Assembly: GCA_029237695.1 (NCBI GenBank)
Contig: CM055265.1
Location: 116,472,067 to 116,536,066, forward strand
Direction of reading: 5' to 3'
Origin: Conchocele bisecta
Lineage: Eukaryota > Mollusca > Bivalvia > Lucinida > Thyasiridae
DNA length: 64,000 bases
Positions 18,420 to 29,050 of this stretch are shown piece after piece. The notes below the pieces were generated by a model. That model was given only the letters and a program-made list of their open reading frames with translations, ran no database searches and was not told where the DNA came from. The position numbers were made by a program, and so were the translations under genes. Each line of letters starts with the position of its first letter. Positions within the stretch are counted from its first letter, which is position 1.

Positions 18420-21400
18420 AGATGTTCGGTATGTATTCCGTCTGGTAACACGCGTCTTTTATCGTAGTACGCCGAGAGTCCTAATTTTTTTTGACAGTAC
18501 GTTTTCATAACACCGTCTTTCATTTTAAATCCTCTATTTTGCGCTACATCTATAATGTGTTTTCCATCTTCTGTAGTTTCACTTAGTACTCGTTTATATC
18601 TATCCCAATTTAAATTGTTAGTTCTCTTGGACATTCCTTTCGCAGAGTTTTTATTATTTTAATTTGTTCCAAATTATCTTTAGTGAAATTAATTTTTTCT
18701 ACGAAATAACACTTATAGTTTACGCTATCGGCCCAATCCCGCTAAATTCCATTTTGAAAAGTCCGGGTCTCTTTCGCTCCATTTATCCCAATCCAACCAT
18801 TTCTTTTTTTTCTTTTTCAAACTCGTCTAGTAAGTTAGGTCTAATCAATTCCTCTATCGTTTTTTCCACTAACTCCTATATACATACTATCTGTATCCAT
18901 CTGTATTATTCAAAGTCTTCTCTTTTTACGTATTTATCTAGAAATTCGTAGTAAAATTCCAACATTCTCAATTTAGCTAGTTGATAAACCGCTATTCCAC
19001 AGTGGAAGGGGCTCTTTACTGCACACCGGGGTTTTCGGGAAGATATTTCGTACGCATCTCCTATCTCTTCCAAATCATCAAAGAATGCAGATCTTAACGC
19101 TTTGTCAACACAGGTTTCGTCTTGTGTATTTGTCAGTATTTAAATGTCTCTCTTTTGCCTCTATCATTTTTCCACAACACGAATTGCCTAATAATTTCAT
19201 TATATCCGCTACTGGTTTCTTATTTGGTTCTACATCGCCTGTTCGTCTTGCGGCTGTAACTTCTTTTGCGAACCATTCGAAGGGTTTACCACTAATATAA
19301 TCTATAACACGATGAACTCCCGTTATTTCTAGGCCGTGTTTTAAATACCATTTCAACAGTGGCGCGTACAGCAATACTTTAGTGGCGGTCATAGATCCCA
19401 CCAATTTTCTTCCATTTCCTCTAGTTCTTCCAGTATCTTCCAAATATTTTAACATGTGTGTGGGAACTTCATCAACCTCTACTTCTCTGTTTATAAATAT
19501 TGGGGACATTTCAGAAAACTTATGTTTTAAGTTGTGTGGAACTTCTATATCCACCTCCGCAAACCCAAACCAGTCTCCAGATAAAACTCTTTTACAAAAC
19601 TTTTTAATAAATTTAGGGTTATGTGGGGTATCTATAGGTGTATAGTTTCTCTCCCACACGGCATCTCTTTATTTAACGTAGATAAATATAACGCGTTTGC
19701 ATCGTACCCCAAAACAGCCTTGCAAGATTTGTTAATTTCATTTGAGGAATTAGATCTAATATTTGAAACACCGGCTTCTGCATAGCGTGTAAATACTATT
19801 GATGGACCACCAACTAGAGCGTCCTTCATCATTTCGTATGTTTCTTCTTTTGGTGCATATAGAGCATCCTCCGGTATAATCGTCTTTGAAGATTTTTGTT
19901 CTTTAATGGTTCCTCTCAATAAATATTGTATAGCTACTCCAGGTAGTGTTACCGCATCTTTGAAAATATCCACACCTCTGTGTTTATAAAATTCACACAT
20001 TTTTTCCACCGCACCGCTTCTAGGAACGGTGCTACATCTAAATCGTTATAATATTTCAACCAATCTCTGAAAGTTTTCATATTATTTTCTTTCGAAAATC
20101 TCGACATTTACTTAATTTCTGTTTTCATCTATTAACATTTTCCAGATAGTTTGGAATACCAATTCTCTAATATGGGTAGTCCTGGTAATCCAGTTTGTCT
20201 GGAGAATCGAACCACTCATAAGGAAAGAAAGATTTCTGTCCTTTGCAGTCGTAGGCTTTTATCCAACTATCATAACTTACACCAGGTCCTAGATAAAGTA
20301 TTACATCAAGAAATCTAAATTCTGGAGTAAAATAGAAATATTGTTGCGTTTGCACGTTTTCCGCACCATTACTTTCTTTGTTGTTGATGTCAGTTCGCCT
20401 ACTAGGTATTTCTTTATTAAGTTTATATCGTACTTACTGCTGTTAAAACCTATAACCGGTACTTGCTCTATCCACTGTTCGATCTTGGCGATTTGGTTTT
20501 TACGTAAATATTCCGTATTAAACTTATATCTTGACCACACTTCTTCTCTTATAGCTTTTCCCCTGACTTTCAAATCTTCTATGAATTTTTCTATAAGTTT
20601 TGCGGGATCTTTATCACAAATATGAGTTACTGTTCCTGAGAAATTATCTCCTATACTAACGCTTGCCGGAACGTGCTCAGCTTCGTACTCTAAACTATTA
20701 CCGGTAGTTTCAACTTCTGGCTGGAGATACGCCTCAAAATCGTATACTATCTGATATGGATAAAGAGTAGTGTCACAACCGATCTTTATATCTTTACCCG
20801 TTTCTTTGGAATTCGCATTCCCACATAACTACTAGGTTGAATTCTTTGCTTTTTCTAATAACTTTATCTCTTCTCATTGTGGATGCGCGTTCTTCTTTTT
20901 TTATGCATTTGCATGAATCTCACACGTGCAGTAACAGCCGTGATATTGATATACGGTATTGGTTTCTGGACAGTATCCACTACCGGAGCTCCTAAAATCC
21001 ATCTTTCACTCCGTGTCCGCACTGTTTCGTGGTGAATGTGAATTCCCTCCCGCTTTTCCACAGAATACATCCAATCGATCGCCCCATAACTGTTAGAACC
21101 TTTTGGGTAAAACGCTTTCTCGAACGACGAACGCGCTCTAAATAATTACCATCACATACTATTTTTGTCTCACCTTTCATACATTTTGGTCCGTGTCTCT
21201 TCATATTACTCGCTGTCGTGAATTTCTGTTTTGCAATTATCGCAGGCGTAAATTTTAGATAGGTTTTTAAGGTTTTTTTATCAGAAATGCGTGATTATTA
21301 AACAGTCCTATTGTCATTGGTTTATTACCTATTGCCTTATAGTGCTGTACCTTTTTCAACCACCATACATTACATTCGGTGGGTTGATATACTTCTATAC

Positions 21401-22471
21401 CGATTTTAAAAAAACTCTTCAACCTTTTTCAGATCTGAAAAAGGAATTGGTGAAACCACATTACTACCAAAATATTGCTTACTAAGTTTTTCTTTCGCTT
21501 TTCTGTACATCTGTCGGGTCTTTTATCTGTCATATCATAGCTATACACCTGACAGACAAAGGTCGTCATTATACTTATCTAAAAAAGAATACATACCTTT
21601 TTTTATTCTTCAGCCATTCTGGAAGTTCTCCTCCTGCCGCTTCTTTGGATTGTAGTCCCAAATCTATTCCCCTACTACCCTGTATTAGCTTTACGAAAAC
21701 CTCTACCCATCTTACAAACTTCCACTTTGTATTTGGTCTGTCTATTTTATCGGACATTATTCGTGTTTGCTCCTTATCTGACAGCCATTTTTTAACGGTT
21801 TTCATTGATGATAGTGGTTCGCTACCACCGAGATTTTTGTGAAATATTATAGTTTTAGGTTTTCCATTTTTAATTTCCTCCATATGTTCTAGCTTGTAAG
21901 AATATGAATATCTCAAATAAAAATTGGTTGTTAGATACGGAGCTAGTTTATCGGACATGCGTTCAGACTCGTTAATGTTTATGTTTTTACGAAAGGATAA
22001 TGTAACTACCCGTCTTCCATTTTCTACCTTTCCAATGTTTCATCGTGAGCCCCCAATATTTCTTCACCTTTTTCCACTATCGCGCTAACGATAGATTTTT
22101 TCTTATTATTATTTTGGCGTCTAATTTGGGACAAATTATTTGTGCTTGAAGGTTTGATTACACTAGCCCTTAACCCCGCAATACTTTCTTTTGAATTCTG
22201 TTACCTACTTCCTCCGCTTTGGATATATCTTTAAAGGCTCCTCGTTTGTGGGCGCGGGTAAACCGCTTCATAAACGCCTCATTCTTTGTGGCATTTATCA
22301 GCTTTGTCAACCCCCTAACTCTCAACCGTTTACTATAAGTAATCCCTAGAGATTCGGCTTCTCTTCTCAAACTTTCTATTTCTGCTCTAGGTTTCTGACG
22401 TTATCATATTTTCTGTAATATACTTTTGTATAACCTATGAAATTTATCTGTTCAATTGGTCTTGAAAACAT
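18416..22471 (-). pseudogene. Protein-primed family B DNA polymerase (many frameshifts)
   Basis: Reverse-strand gene of about 4.06 kb, length normal for Polinton PolB. From ATG 22471 (MFSRPIEQINFIG): N-terminal basic region (22170-22370), EILGAHDETLE, a conserved block at 21575-21958 (GGSEPLSSMKTVKKWLSD, GSRGIDLGLQSKEAAGGE), a cysteine pair near 21230 (CDNC), Exo I YDFEAYL (about 20735), Exo II GFNSSKYDINLIKKYL (about 20430), RFLDVILYLGPGVSYDSWIK, the PYEWFDSP block, polymerase motif A GYDANALYL (about 19695), motif B KLLGNSCCGK (about 19185) and motif C MDTDSMYIG (about 18885). The C-terminus is intact. At least seven frame changes lie between these blocks. Motif B has Cys where Tyr is commoner. 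Replicates the element by protein priming. Confidence 0.88.
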
Positions 22472-22497
22472 TATGTTTTTTTTCACTTCTAATTGAA
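22451..22497. promoter_or_regulatory. Palindrome at the PolB start, between divergent genes
   Basis: TTCAATTGG-C-TGAAAACAT (left arm) and ATGTTTTTTTTCACTTCTAA then TTGAA (right arm) form an imperfect palindrome centred on the PolB start codon. Each arm is a diverged copy of the TTCACGTCCAATTGAAC part of the 82-bp TIR unit, in opposite orientations. It probably belongs to the promoter or 5' leader shared by PolB (-) and the zinc-finger gene (+). Confidence 0.6.
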
Positions 22498-22523
22498 TAT
22501 AAACATAAACATATACATATATA

Positions 22524-22848
22524 ATGGAGTGTGAGACTTGTTGTAAAACGTTTACGCGTAAAGACTATCTACGAAGGCATCTAGCGAGACGTAGAAAGTT
22601 TCCTTGTGCCCCCCACAATTTCAATGCCCCAGATGCCCTTGTAAATTCGTTAGTGCCCAAACTCTTTGTAGACATAAGCAACAACGCTGCCCTGTGGCTA
22701 CAGGTGAACGTGGTAGACTAGAGCTGTAGAATTAGTTGCTGATCTACGGAATCAATTAGCTATATCGGAGGAGGAAAATATGGTGTGGAATATAGACTAT
22801 TGCGCGAGGACGCATTTAAATCGGAAACTTATTAGAATAAATTCATAA
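22524..22848 (+). pseudogene. Small two-finger C2H2 zinc-finger protein (frameshifted)
   Basis: MECETCCKTFTRKDYLRRHL opens the first finger (C-x2-C-x12-H), continuing without obvious second His spacing. A frame change near 22610 reveals the second finger (CPRCPCKFVSAQTLCRHKQQ then RC). A third change near 22715 leads to ELVADLRNQLAISEEEN, a helical tail, ending at 22848. It lies between PolB and the right TIR, transcribed outward. It is plausibly a DNA-binding regulator of the element or host promoter; target unknown. The A-T rich leader ATATACATATATA precedes the ATG. Confidence 0.6.
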
Positions 22849-22854
22849 ATTTAC

Positions 22855-23282
22855 TGTCGTAAAAACATCATGTATTTGACAAACGAGATAAAAATAAATC
22901 CTTTTTAAGACATATTGTTTATTTATCCTGTTCAAGTTGGACGTGAAAATAACATGATGATGTATTTATGACAACGAGATAAAAATAAATCCTTTTTAAT
23001 GACTATTGGTTTTATCTGTTCAATTGGACGTGAAAACAACATGATGTATTTATGACAACGAGATAAAAATAAATCCTTTTTAAGACTATTGTTTTATCTG
23101 TTCAATTGGACGTGAAAAAAACATGATGTATTTATGACACACATTTTGGATGTTTGTGGTTGGTGGGAGACAATTTCCTCGTTAACCAATTTTTGATTTT
23201 TCGGGGGGTGGTGGAGTAGTATAGAGGGTGGAGAAATGATACCACCGTTAGGTGGTATCATTTTGAATCCCTCTATACTACT
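22855..23282. repeat. Polinton right terminal inverted repeat with subterminal tandem units
   Basis: 23038-23282 is the exact reverse complement of 5010-5254. Inward, the 82-84-bp unit (core TTCAATTGGACGTGAAAA, ACATGATGTATTTATGACAA and CGAGATAAAAATAAATCCTT) is repeated about four times, with divergence rising toward the interior (about 22860-22950 is the most decayed). The left TIR has only about 1.5 units, so the two ends differ in length. Confidence 0.9.
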
Positions 23283-25600
23283 ACTGATATGTAATTTCAG
23301 CATATAATTTGTCTCATTTGATTATCTCGATAATTTCAACTTGCAATAGTTAATATAATTTCATCTTTATTTGATTTGGCTAGAAATAATTAATGTAATT
23401 CCCTTTTTACATGTACGCAGGAATTATATGTGTTGGTCAGACTACGTTAATTTACAATATTACTTACACTGGTTGTAAGTATTTGTATCGTTGCATGTTT
23501 TCTCTTGATTTCACGGCAATATTAACGGGATTTATACCGATTATTGAAACTAATATTGGTGAAAGTGTCACAAATTATAAAATTGTCAATAAATGGAAAT
23601 GTGTTGATTTTATTTATAGAGAATTAAGCAGTATTATCGCGAATTATTTACTGCAAACTAAACCTTGAACTATATTTGTACAACCCGGGTAGACCCCGTT
23701 CAGAATGTGCGGATGCGCAGCTTGATCTGGGTATACACTGGTATCAATCGATGTTTTGCATTAGGCTACATGTATATTGCCCAAGATATTAACTTAAAAA
23801 AGTTCGCTAGCCTGAGAATATATATAACGAGTACATCGGTCATCTGTAATTATTTACTTGATTTAACTAATTGTGACGAATGTGTCGTTGTTTTCTCCGC
23901 ATAACAATAGTGCAGGCTACATAATGATTAATGAACAGTGTAAGTCCCGATCAGACTCATACATGTACACATTATAAAAATCGATTAGAAAACAGCAACT
24001 TGCATATACGGTCTGCATCCGCGCAGTCTGATCATAGTTTATCCCGTCAACACAGTGCGTATGTGCCGTGAAACACGGTGCCGTGAAACATTTTTGATAT
24101 CCTGTCAATACGACCTAATCACCGCGTATGAATATATGCGGTGACTGGGGTTACTTTTTTTTGCATTTTAAAGCCATTTCTAGGTGTTGACGGGATAAAT
24201 AGAATAGTAGGTTAGTGCCGTGAATGGGAAAAATATCTGGCGCGGCTCGGAAACGGGATGTGCTCGGCAGAGCCTCGCCCATCCCGTTTCCTAAGCCTTG
24301 CCAGATATTTTTTCCCATTCACGGCACTAACCTACTATTCTCTATATACACCTATAGCAACTGACTTACTGATTTGTAATTTCAGCATAGACTTTGTCTT
24401 ATTTGATTATCTTTGAGATAATTGCAACTTGCAATACTTAATATAATTTCGTCTTTATTTCATATGGTTAGAAATAATTAACGTAATTCCCTTTGTACGT
24501 ACACGGGAATTATCAATATTGGTCAGACTACGTTAGTTTACAAATTTACTTACGCTGGTTGTAAATATTTGTATCGTTGCATGTTTTCTCTTGATTTCAT
24601 GGTAATATTAATGGGATGTATACGGATTATCGAAACTAATATTGGTGAAAGTGTCACAAATTATAAAATTGTCAATAAATGGAAATGTGTTGTTTATATT
24701 TCCAGGGAATTAAGCAGACTCATCGCGAATTATTTACTGCAAACTAAACTAAACCTCCTTGAATTAGGCTACATGTATATTGCCCGAAATAATAAGTCTG
24801 AGAATATATATAACGAGTACATCGGTCATCTGTAATTATTTACCTATAGTGCAGGCTACATAATGATTAATGAACAGAGTAAACCCCGATCAGACTCATA
24901 CACGTACACGTTTTGAAAATCGATTAGAAAATAGCATACACGCATATAAGGTCTACATCCGCGCAGTCTGATCATAGTATACACCTATAGCAACTTACAT
25001 ATTATTAATGTTATTTGTGTGAATAACTTTGTAATTCCATTGATAATAGTGCGATTCACGTTCATAAGGATGATAATGCTAAACTGGCATATATTGCTCT
25101 GTTTTATTACCAGATTTGTGCACCGTTAAATTATGAGACCCTAATAAAAAGTGTTCTCTTAAATTTGCAGTACGGCAAACATGTTCTACTGATTTGTAAT
25201 TTCAACATAGTCTTTGTCTTATTTGATTATCAATGACATAGTTGCAACTTGCAATACTTAATATAATTTCATCTTTATTTGATATGGTTAGAAATAATTA
25301 ACGTAATTCCCTTTTTACATACACGGGAATTATAAATCTTGGCCAGAACACGTTACTTTACAAAATTACTTACGCTGGTTGTAACTATTTGTATCGTTGC
25401 ATGTTTTCTCTTGATTTCACGGCAATATTACCGAGACGATTAACTAAACTAGTATTGGTGAAAGTGTCACACATTATAAAATTGTCAATAAATGGAAATG
25501 TGTTGTTTTTATTTGCAGGGAATTAAGCAGAATCATCGCGAATTATTTACTGCAAACTGAACTTATTTGAACTTTATTTGTACAAAGGGAGAATATTTAA
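23283..25600. repeat. Triplicated unit of element X
   Basis: Three direct diverged copies of one unit begin near 23285, 24370 and 25190. Each starts CTGATTTGTAATTTCAGCAT, passes TTTGTATCGTTGCATGTTTT, GGTGAAAGTGTCACA and GTCAATAAATGGAAATGTGT, and ends GCGAATTATTTACTGCAAAC. The first two contain bits resembling SINE-like sequence (gcatccgcgcagtctgatca at 24006-24035). Weak open frames across the units share similar translations, but frames shift between copies, so no protein is claimed. Confidence 0.75.
24195..24350. repeat. Foldback element (about 155 bp)
   Basis: GAATAGTAGGTTAGTGCCGT, then GAATGGGAAAAATATCTGGC, on the left is mirrored by GCCAGATATTTTTTCCCATT then CACGGCACTAACCTACTATT on the right, with an inner pair GGAAACGGGATG / CATCCCGTTTCC. 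It inserted into the first-second unit junction of element X and lacks coding capacity. Confidence 0.8.
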
Positions 25601-25978
25601 TTCCACATTTGGTATAAAATATTTGCGATGTCATTTACGGAAAACATATTTAACTTTTGAAATCATTTTCACGTGGTCATAAATGTCATTTTCAATAAAT
25701 AAACATGTTCGGGAAGTGAGATACATGTTAACCTGACACGTTAATTTGAATATCATAGTGGTCAATCAGTACTCGCCACACTACATGTACATGGATTATC
25801 GATTTACATATCGATACAATTGCATACATCACGTGACACCTGTAGATTTCCGAGAGATTACGGAAAAAGCCGATATCACGGAAATTGCCGACTGACCATC
25901 ACGTATTGGTCAGCTGAAATTGACCATGTGGTCACTATGGATTTTGTCCAGGTAAGGTGGCCGCGAAAGTTGGATATG

Positions 25979-26199
25979 ACTATAAAATATGATTCTTACA
26001 AGAAACGCCTTTTTACTACAAATTACAAACTTCAGTGGGAGAGGGAATGGGGTGGAGATACTTATTTTAGCGGAGAATTCAGTAATAAAGCAGGTATATG
26101 CATTTTAATAAAACCATGTCTCGATTATGAAACTAAACAGTACGACGATGTATACAGGTCCTTAAAATATGCATTTCGTATAAGATTATACATTAATAA
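25979..26199. other. Short spacer without recognised feature
   Basis: Host DNA between element X and the next TIR element. An open frame crosses it from element X, but it shows no family resemblance. Confidence 0.4.
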
Positions 26200-26202
26200 A
26201 CA

Positions 26203-27864
26203 TATATTACGGGGCGCCATGCAGGACATGTTAATTATGTGTACAAAACCAATTTTTTCCAGACAAAATTGAGTTTTGTAACACTAAAAATCACAAAATC
26301 CAATTATGTAAAATTCTGATATACAAAATTCATTTTTGTTATAAAAGATTCAATTTTGTAAGACAGAATTGAGCTTTGTGAACAAAATTCAGTTTTGTGG
26401 GATAGCATTCAGTTTTGTCCACAAAAGTCAGTTTTGTCCACAACAATTAGTTACCAATGGTAGTCCTTCTTACATGCGTGTGCCATATTACGGGGCGCCA
26501 TGCAGGACAGGTTAATTATGTGTACAAAACCAATTTTGTCCAGACGAAATTGAGTTTTGTAACACTAAAAATCACAAAATCCAATTATGTAAAATTCTGA
26601 TATACAAAATTCATTTTTGTTATAAAGGATTCAATTTTGTAAGACAGAATTGAGTTTTGTGAACAAAATTCAGTTTTGTGGGACAGAATTCAGTTTTGTG
26701 CACAAAAGTCAGTTTTGTCCACAAAAATTAGTTTGCGTAATCTCTACGTTGATTGGTTGAGATCGGTCCTAGTCCATTTTACTAGATGGTGGAGTACACT
26801 TGCAGGTTTAAATATTTCAATGCGAAAATATAACCCAATATATAAATATCATACTTCTTTATGGACAGTTATTTTGGTTATATTATGATTACACGATATA
26901 TACCTCTAGTTCTATCCAAGAATCTTATTGTGGCTAATCATGTATGCGGATGTCAGGGCGGCCAAATAACAACTAGTTTATATAAACATTTTAACAATAG
27001 CATCGTTTTATTTCAAGTAACCAACATTGGGATAGCGTTATTAAATGTATGTACATAGTCAATACATAATTACAATAAACGGTTGCCATGGCAACCAATT
27101 CCCAAAATGTTCTTTTCCATCCAAGTTCCATCATGTTTGTTGCTGATATATTTTTATACATATTATTCAAGCCACATTTTTGTCATACTGTATCTGACCA
27201 ATGGTAGTCCTTCTTACATGCGTGTGCCATATTTGGGCAACATAATCGAAACGTATGCAAATACGTATACGAAACGTATGCAGAATTGAATTTTGTGACA
27301 CAGAATTGAATTTTGTGACACAGAATTGAGTTTTGTGGCACAAAAGTGAACTTTGTGACACAGAATTGAATTTTGTGACACAGAATTTAGTTTTGTGGCA
27401 CGAAAGTGAATTTTATGACACAGAATTGAGTTTTGTGGCACAAAAGTGAATTTTGTTGACAAAATCAGTATATATTTAATTTTGTTTTGTTTTTGTCAAG
27501 TTTATAGATACAACAATGAATTTTTTTGACAAAATTGAGCCATGTCCCACTTGGCGACCCGTACATATATGGGCAACAGAATCGAAACGTATGCAAATAC
27601 GTATACGAAACGTATGCAGAATTGAATTTTGTGACACAGAATTTAATTTTGTGACACAGAATTGAATTTTGTGACACAGAATTGAGTTTTGTGGCACAAG
27701 TGAATTTTGTGACACAGAATTGAATTTTGTGGCACAAAAGTGAATTTTGTTGACAAAATCAGTATATATTTAATTTTGTTTTATTTTTGTCAAGTTTATA
27801 GGTACAAAAATGATTTTTTTTGACAAAATTGAGCCATGTCCCACTTGGCGCCCCGTATATATGG
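26203..27864. mobile_element. TIR element built from AATTGAATTTTGTGACACAG minisatellite
   Basis: The outer ends are inverted (ATATTACGGGGCGCCA at the left near 26205, TGGCGCCCCGTATATAT at the right ending near 27863). The left end is tandemly duplicated: 26209-26490 and 26491-26770 are near-identical 282-bp copies. The interior holds arrays of a roughly 20-bp unit of the type CAGAATTGAATTTTGTGACA at 26260-26450, 26540-26735, 27280-27465 and 27615-27770; the last two arrays plus their CAGTATATATTTAATTTTGT tails are also duplicates of each other. No transposase. Open frames in the arrays are repeat translations. Confidence 0.75.
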
Positions 27865-29050
27865 TCCAAATGAAAATAGTTCACGATCTTACCAAGAGCT
27901 ATAGAGACATATTTATACTCAGTCGAACTTTAGACATTAATAATAGCGGGTGACTTTAATATAAAATTAGATCCGGATTTAGACAAAAAAATGGCAGAAA
28001 ATATACAAACAAAATAGTGGAGAGGCACTTTGAAGAGAAGTGGCTTAAAAACGACTTCTGTCCAACCGAAGAGAGCAAAAGCAACGACTATGCTATATTG
28101 TTACATCATACCTTCCTGAACATGAATCCGGTGTAGGTCAATCGAATTAGATGGGACAAGGTCACTTTTGGGTCAATAAGTGCAAAGAGGTTAATTGAGT
28201 TCAAAATCATATTTTATAGCATTAAATGCACATGTACGTGCAAAACATGCTTGAAATATCGGATAAAGTTTAATTGTTGATTATTTTTCCATGTGATATA
28301 CATGTATATGAAACGAATCGGTTTGTGGGTGGTCCAAATCACTTTGTATTTTGCGATTTTCAAGATGGCCGTCAGATATAATTTTGACCTTATACTGACT
28401 TTATTATTATATGGCGTTCGGTACTTACATTATGCGTTTACGTACATAGAAGTACGTTTATATTACTTATAAAACAATTCGCCACTGACAAGTTCATATA
28501 AATGCAAGATGGCCTCCAACTATTCATCCGGACGTTCACTAAATGTTTGTGCAATAACTAAAATAAATAGCTACACTTTCACGCACATTTATAATGATTA
28601 TTTTCACAATGTTTTTGTTATTAGTGCATGTGACCTTTATAAAAAATGAATGAGTCCATGTAATATACATGTAATTACTATTCGACCATTTGGAATATTC
28701 AAGATGACCGCTATAAGTATCGCTCCAGTTTTTAGGCGCTTTTGGTCGACACAATAATAAAGAAACGAAACCTTAGTGGAAATAATATTTGCAATCTTTT
28801 AACAATGCAGGCTGGTGTTCAAAACTGTACCGAATGATCTTTCGCCGCAAAATAAAAGGTAAATCAAAGATGGCCGCCGACATGGATACAATTCCAACAC
28901 ATATATATACGGTAGGGTAGTCATCAACGACATATAGCCAAAATATCAATGTTTCACTGTTTCTGATAACAACATAAAAAATAATATTTTATGACCGTCA
29001 TTTTTGTTATCAAGATGGCTGCCATAATGTGTACAGTTTTATAATGTCAT
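27865..29050. repeat. Diverged dispersed repeat with AAGATGGC motifs
   Basis: No gene. A short AAGATGGC(C)G-type motif recurs at about 28361, 28505, 28700, 28866 and 29011, spaced 145-195 bp, each preceded by similar AT-rich text (TTTGGTCG... or GTTTTTGTTAT). The same motif marks repeat units in the AGCTCACC element at 35-39 kb, so these are probably diverged relatives. Confidence 0.5.

Larger units (their letters stand above)
5010..23282. mobile_element. Polinton/Maverick (adintovirus-like) element, full length
   Basis: An 18.27-kb element with terminal inverted repeats, AG...CT ends, and the hallmark gene set: double-jelly-roll major capsid protein, A32-like packaging ATPase, retroviral-type integrase and protein-primed PolB. 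The flanks read TACTGA before 5010 and (T)ACTGA after 23282, so the target duplication is TACTGA if the terminal T is shared, or ACTGA if not; 6 bp is the Polinton norm. The paralogous unoccupied site in element X copy 2 (minus strand near 54260) reads TTTTCTACTGATTTGT, a single copy of the target. Most genes carry frameshifts; the fibre-like gene and the ATPase are uninterrupted. Confidence 0.93.
3744..25978 (+). mobile_element. Element X copy 1: dispersed TIR repeat interrupted by nested insertions
   Basis: Left tip CATATCCAACTTTCGCGGCC (3744) and right tip GGCCGCGAAAGTTGGATATG (ending 25978) are inverted copies, extended by a CACCTTACCTG match. Removing the Polinton (5010-23282) and the 644-bp element (4271-4914) leaves about 3.3 kb. 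A second copy lies inverted at 39976-57953. The right part is three tandem diverged copies of a roughly 0.6-1 kb unit beginning CTGATTTGTAATTTCAGCAT (near 23285, 24370 and 25190). The short open frames inside are not conserved as proteins. I see no transposase, so it is non-autonomous. No target-site duplication could be resolved. Confidence 0.7.

Noticed and set aside
25820..26272. 150-codon open frame with a plausible length
   Set aside because: Its first half is the TIR end of element X (also at 39931-40197), and no family resemblance was seen.
27214..27737. Minus-strand open frames rich in CHKIQFCVTKFNS repeats
   Set aside because: Pure translations of the AATTTTGTGACACAG minisatellite.
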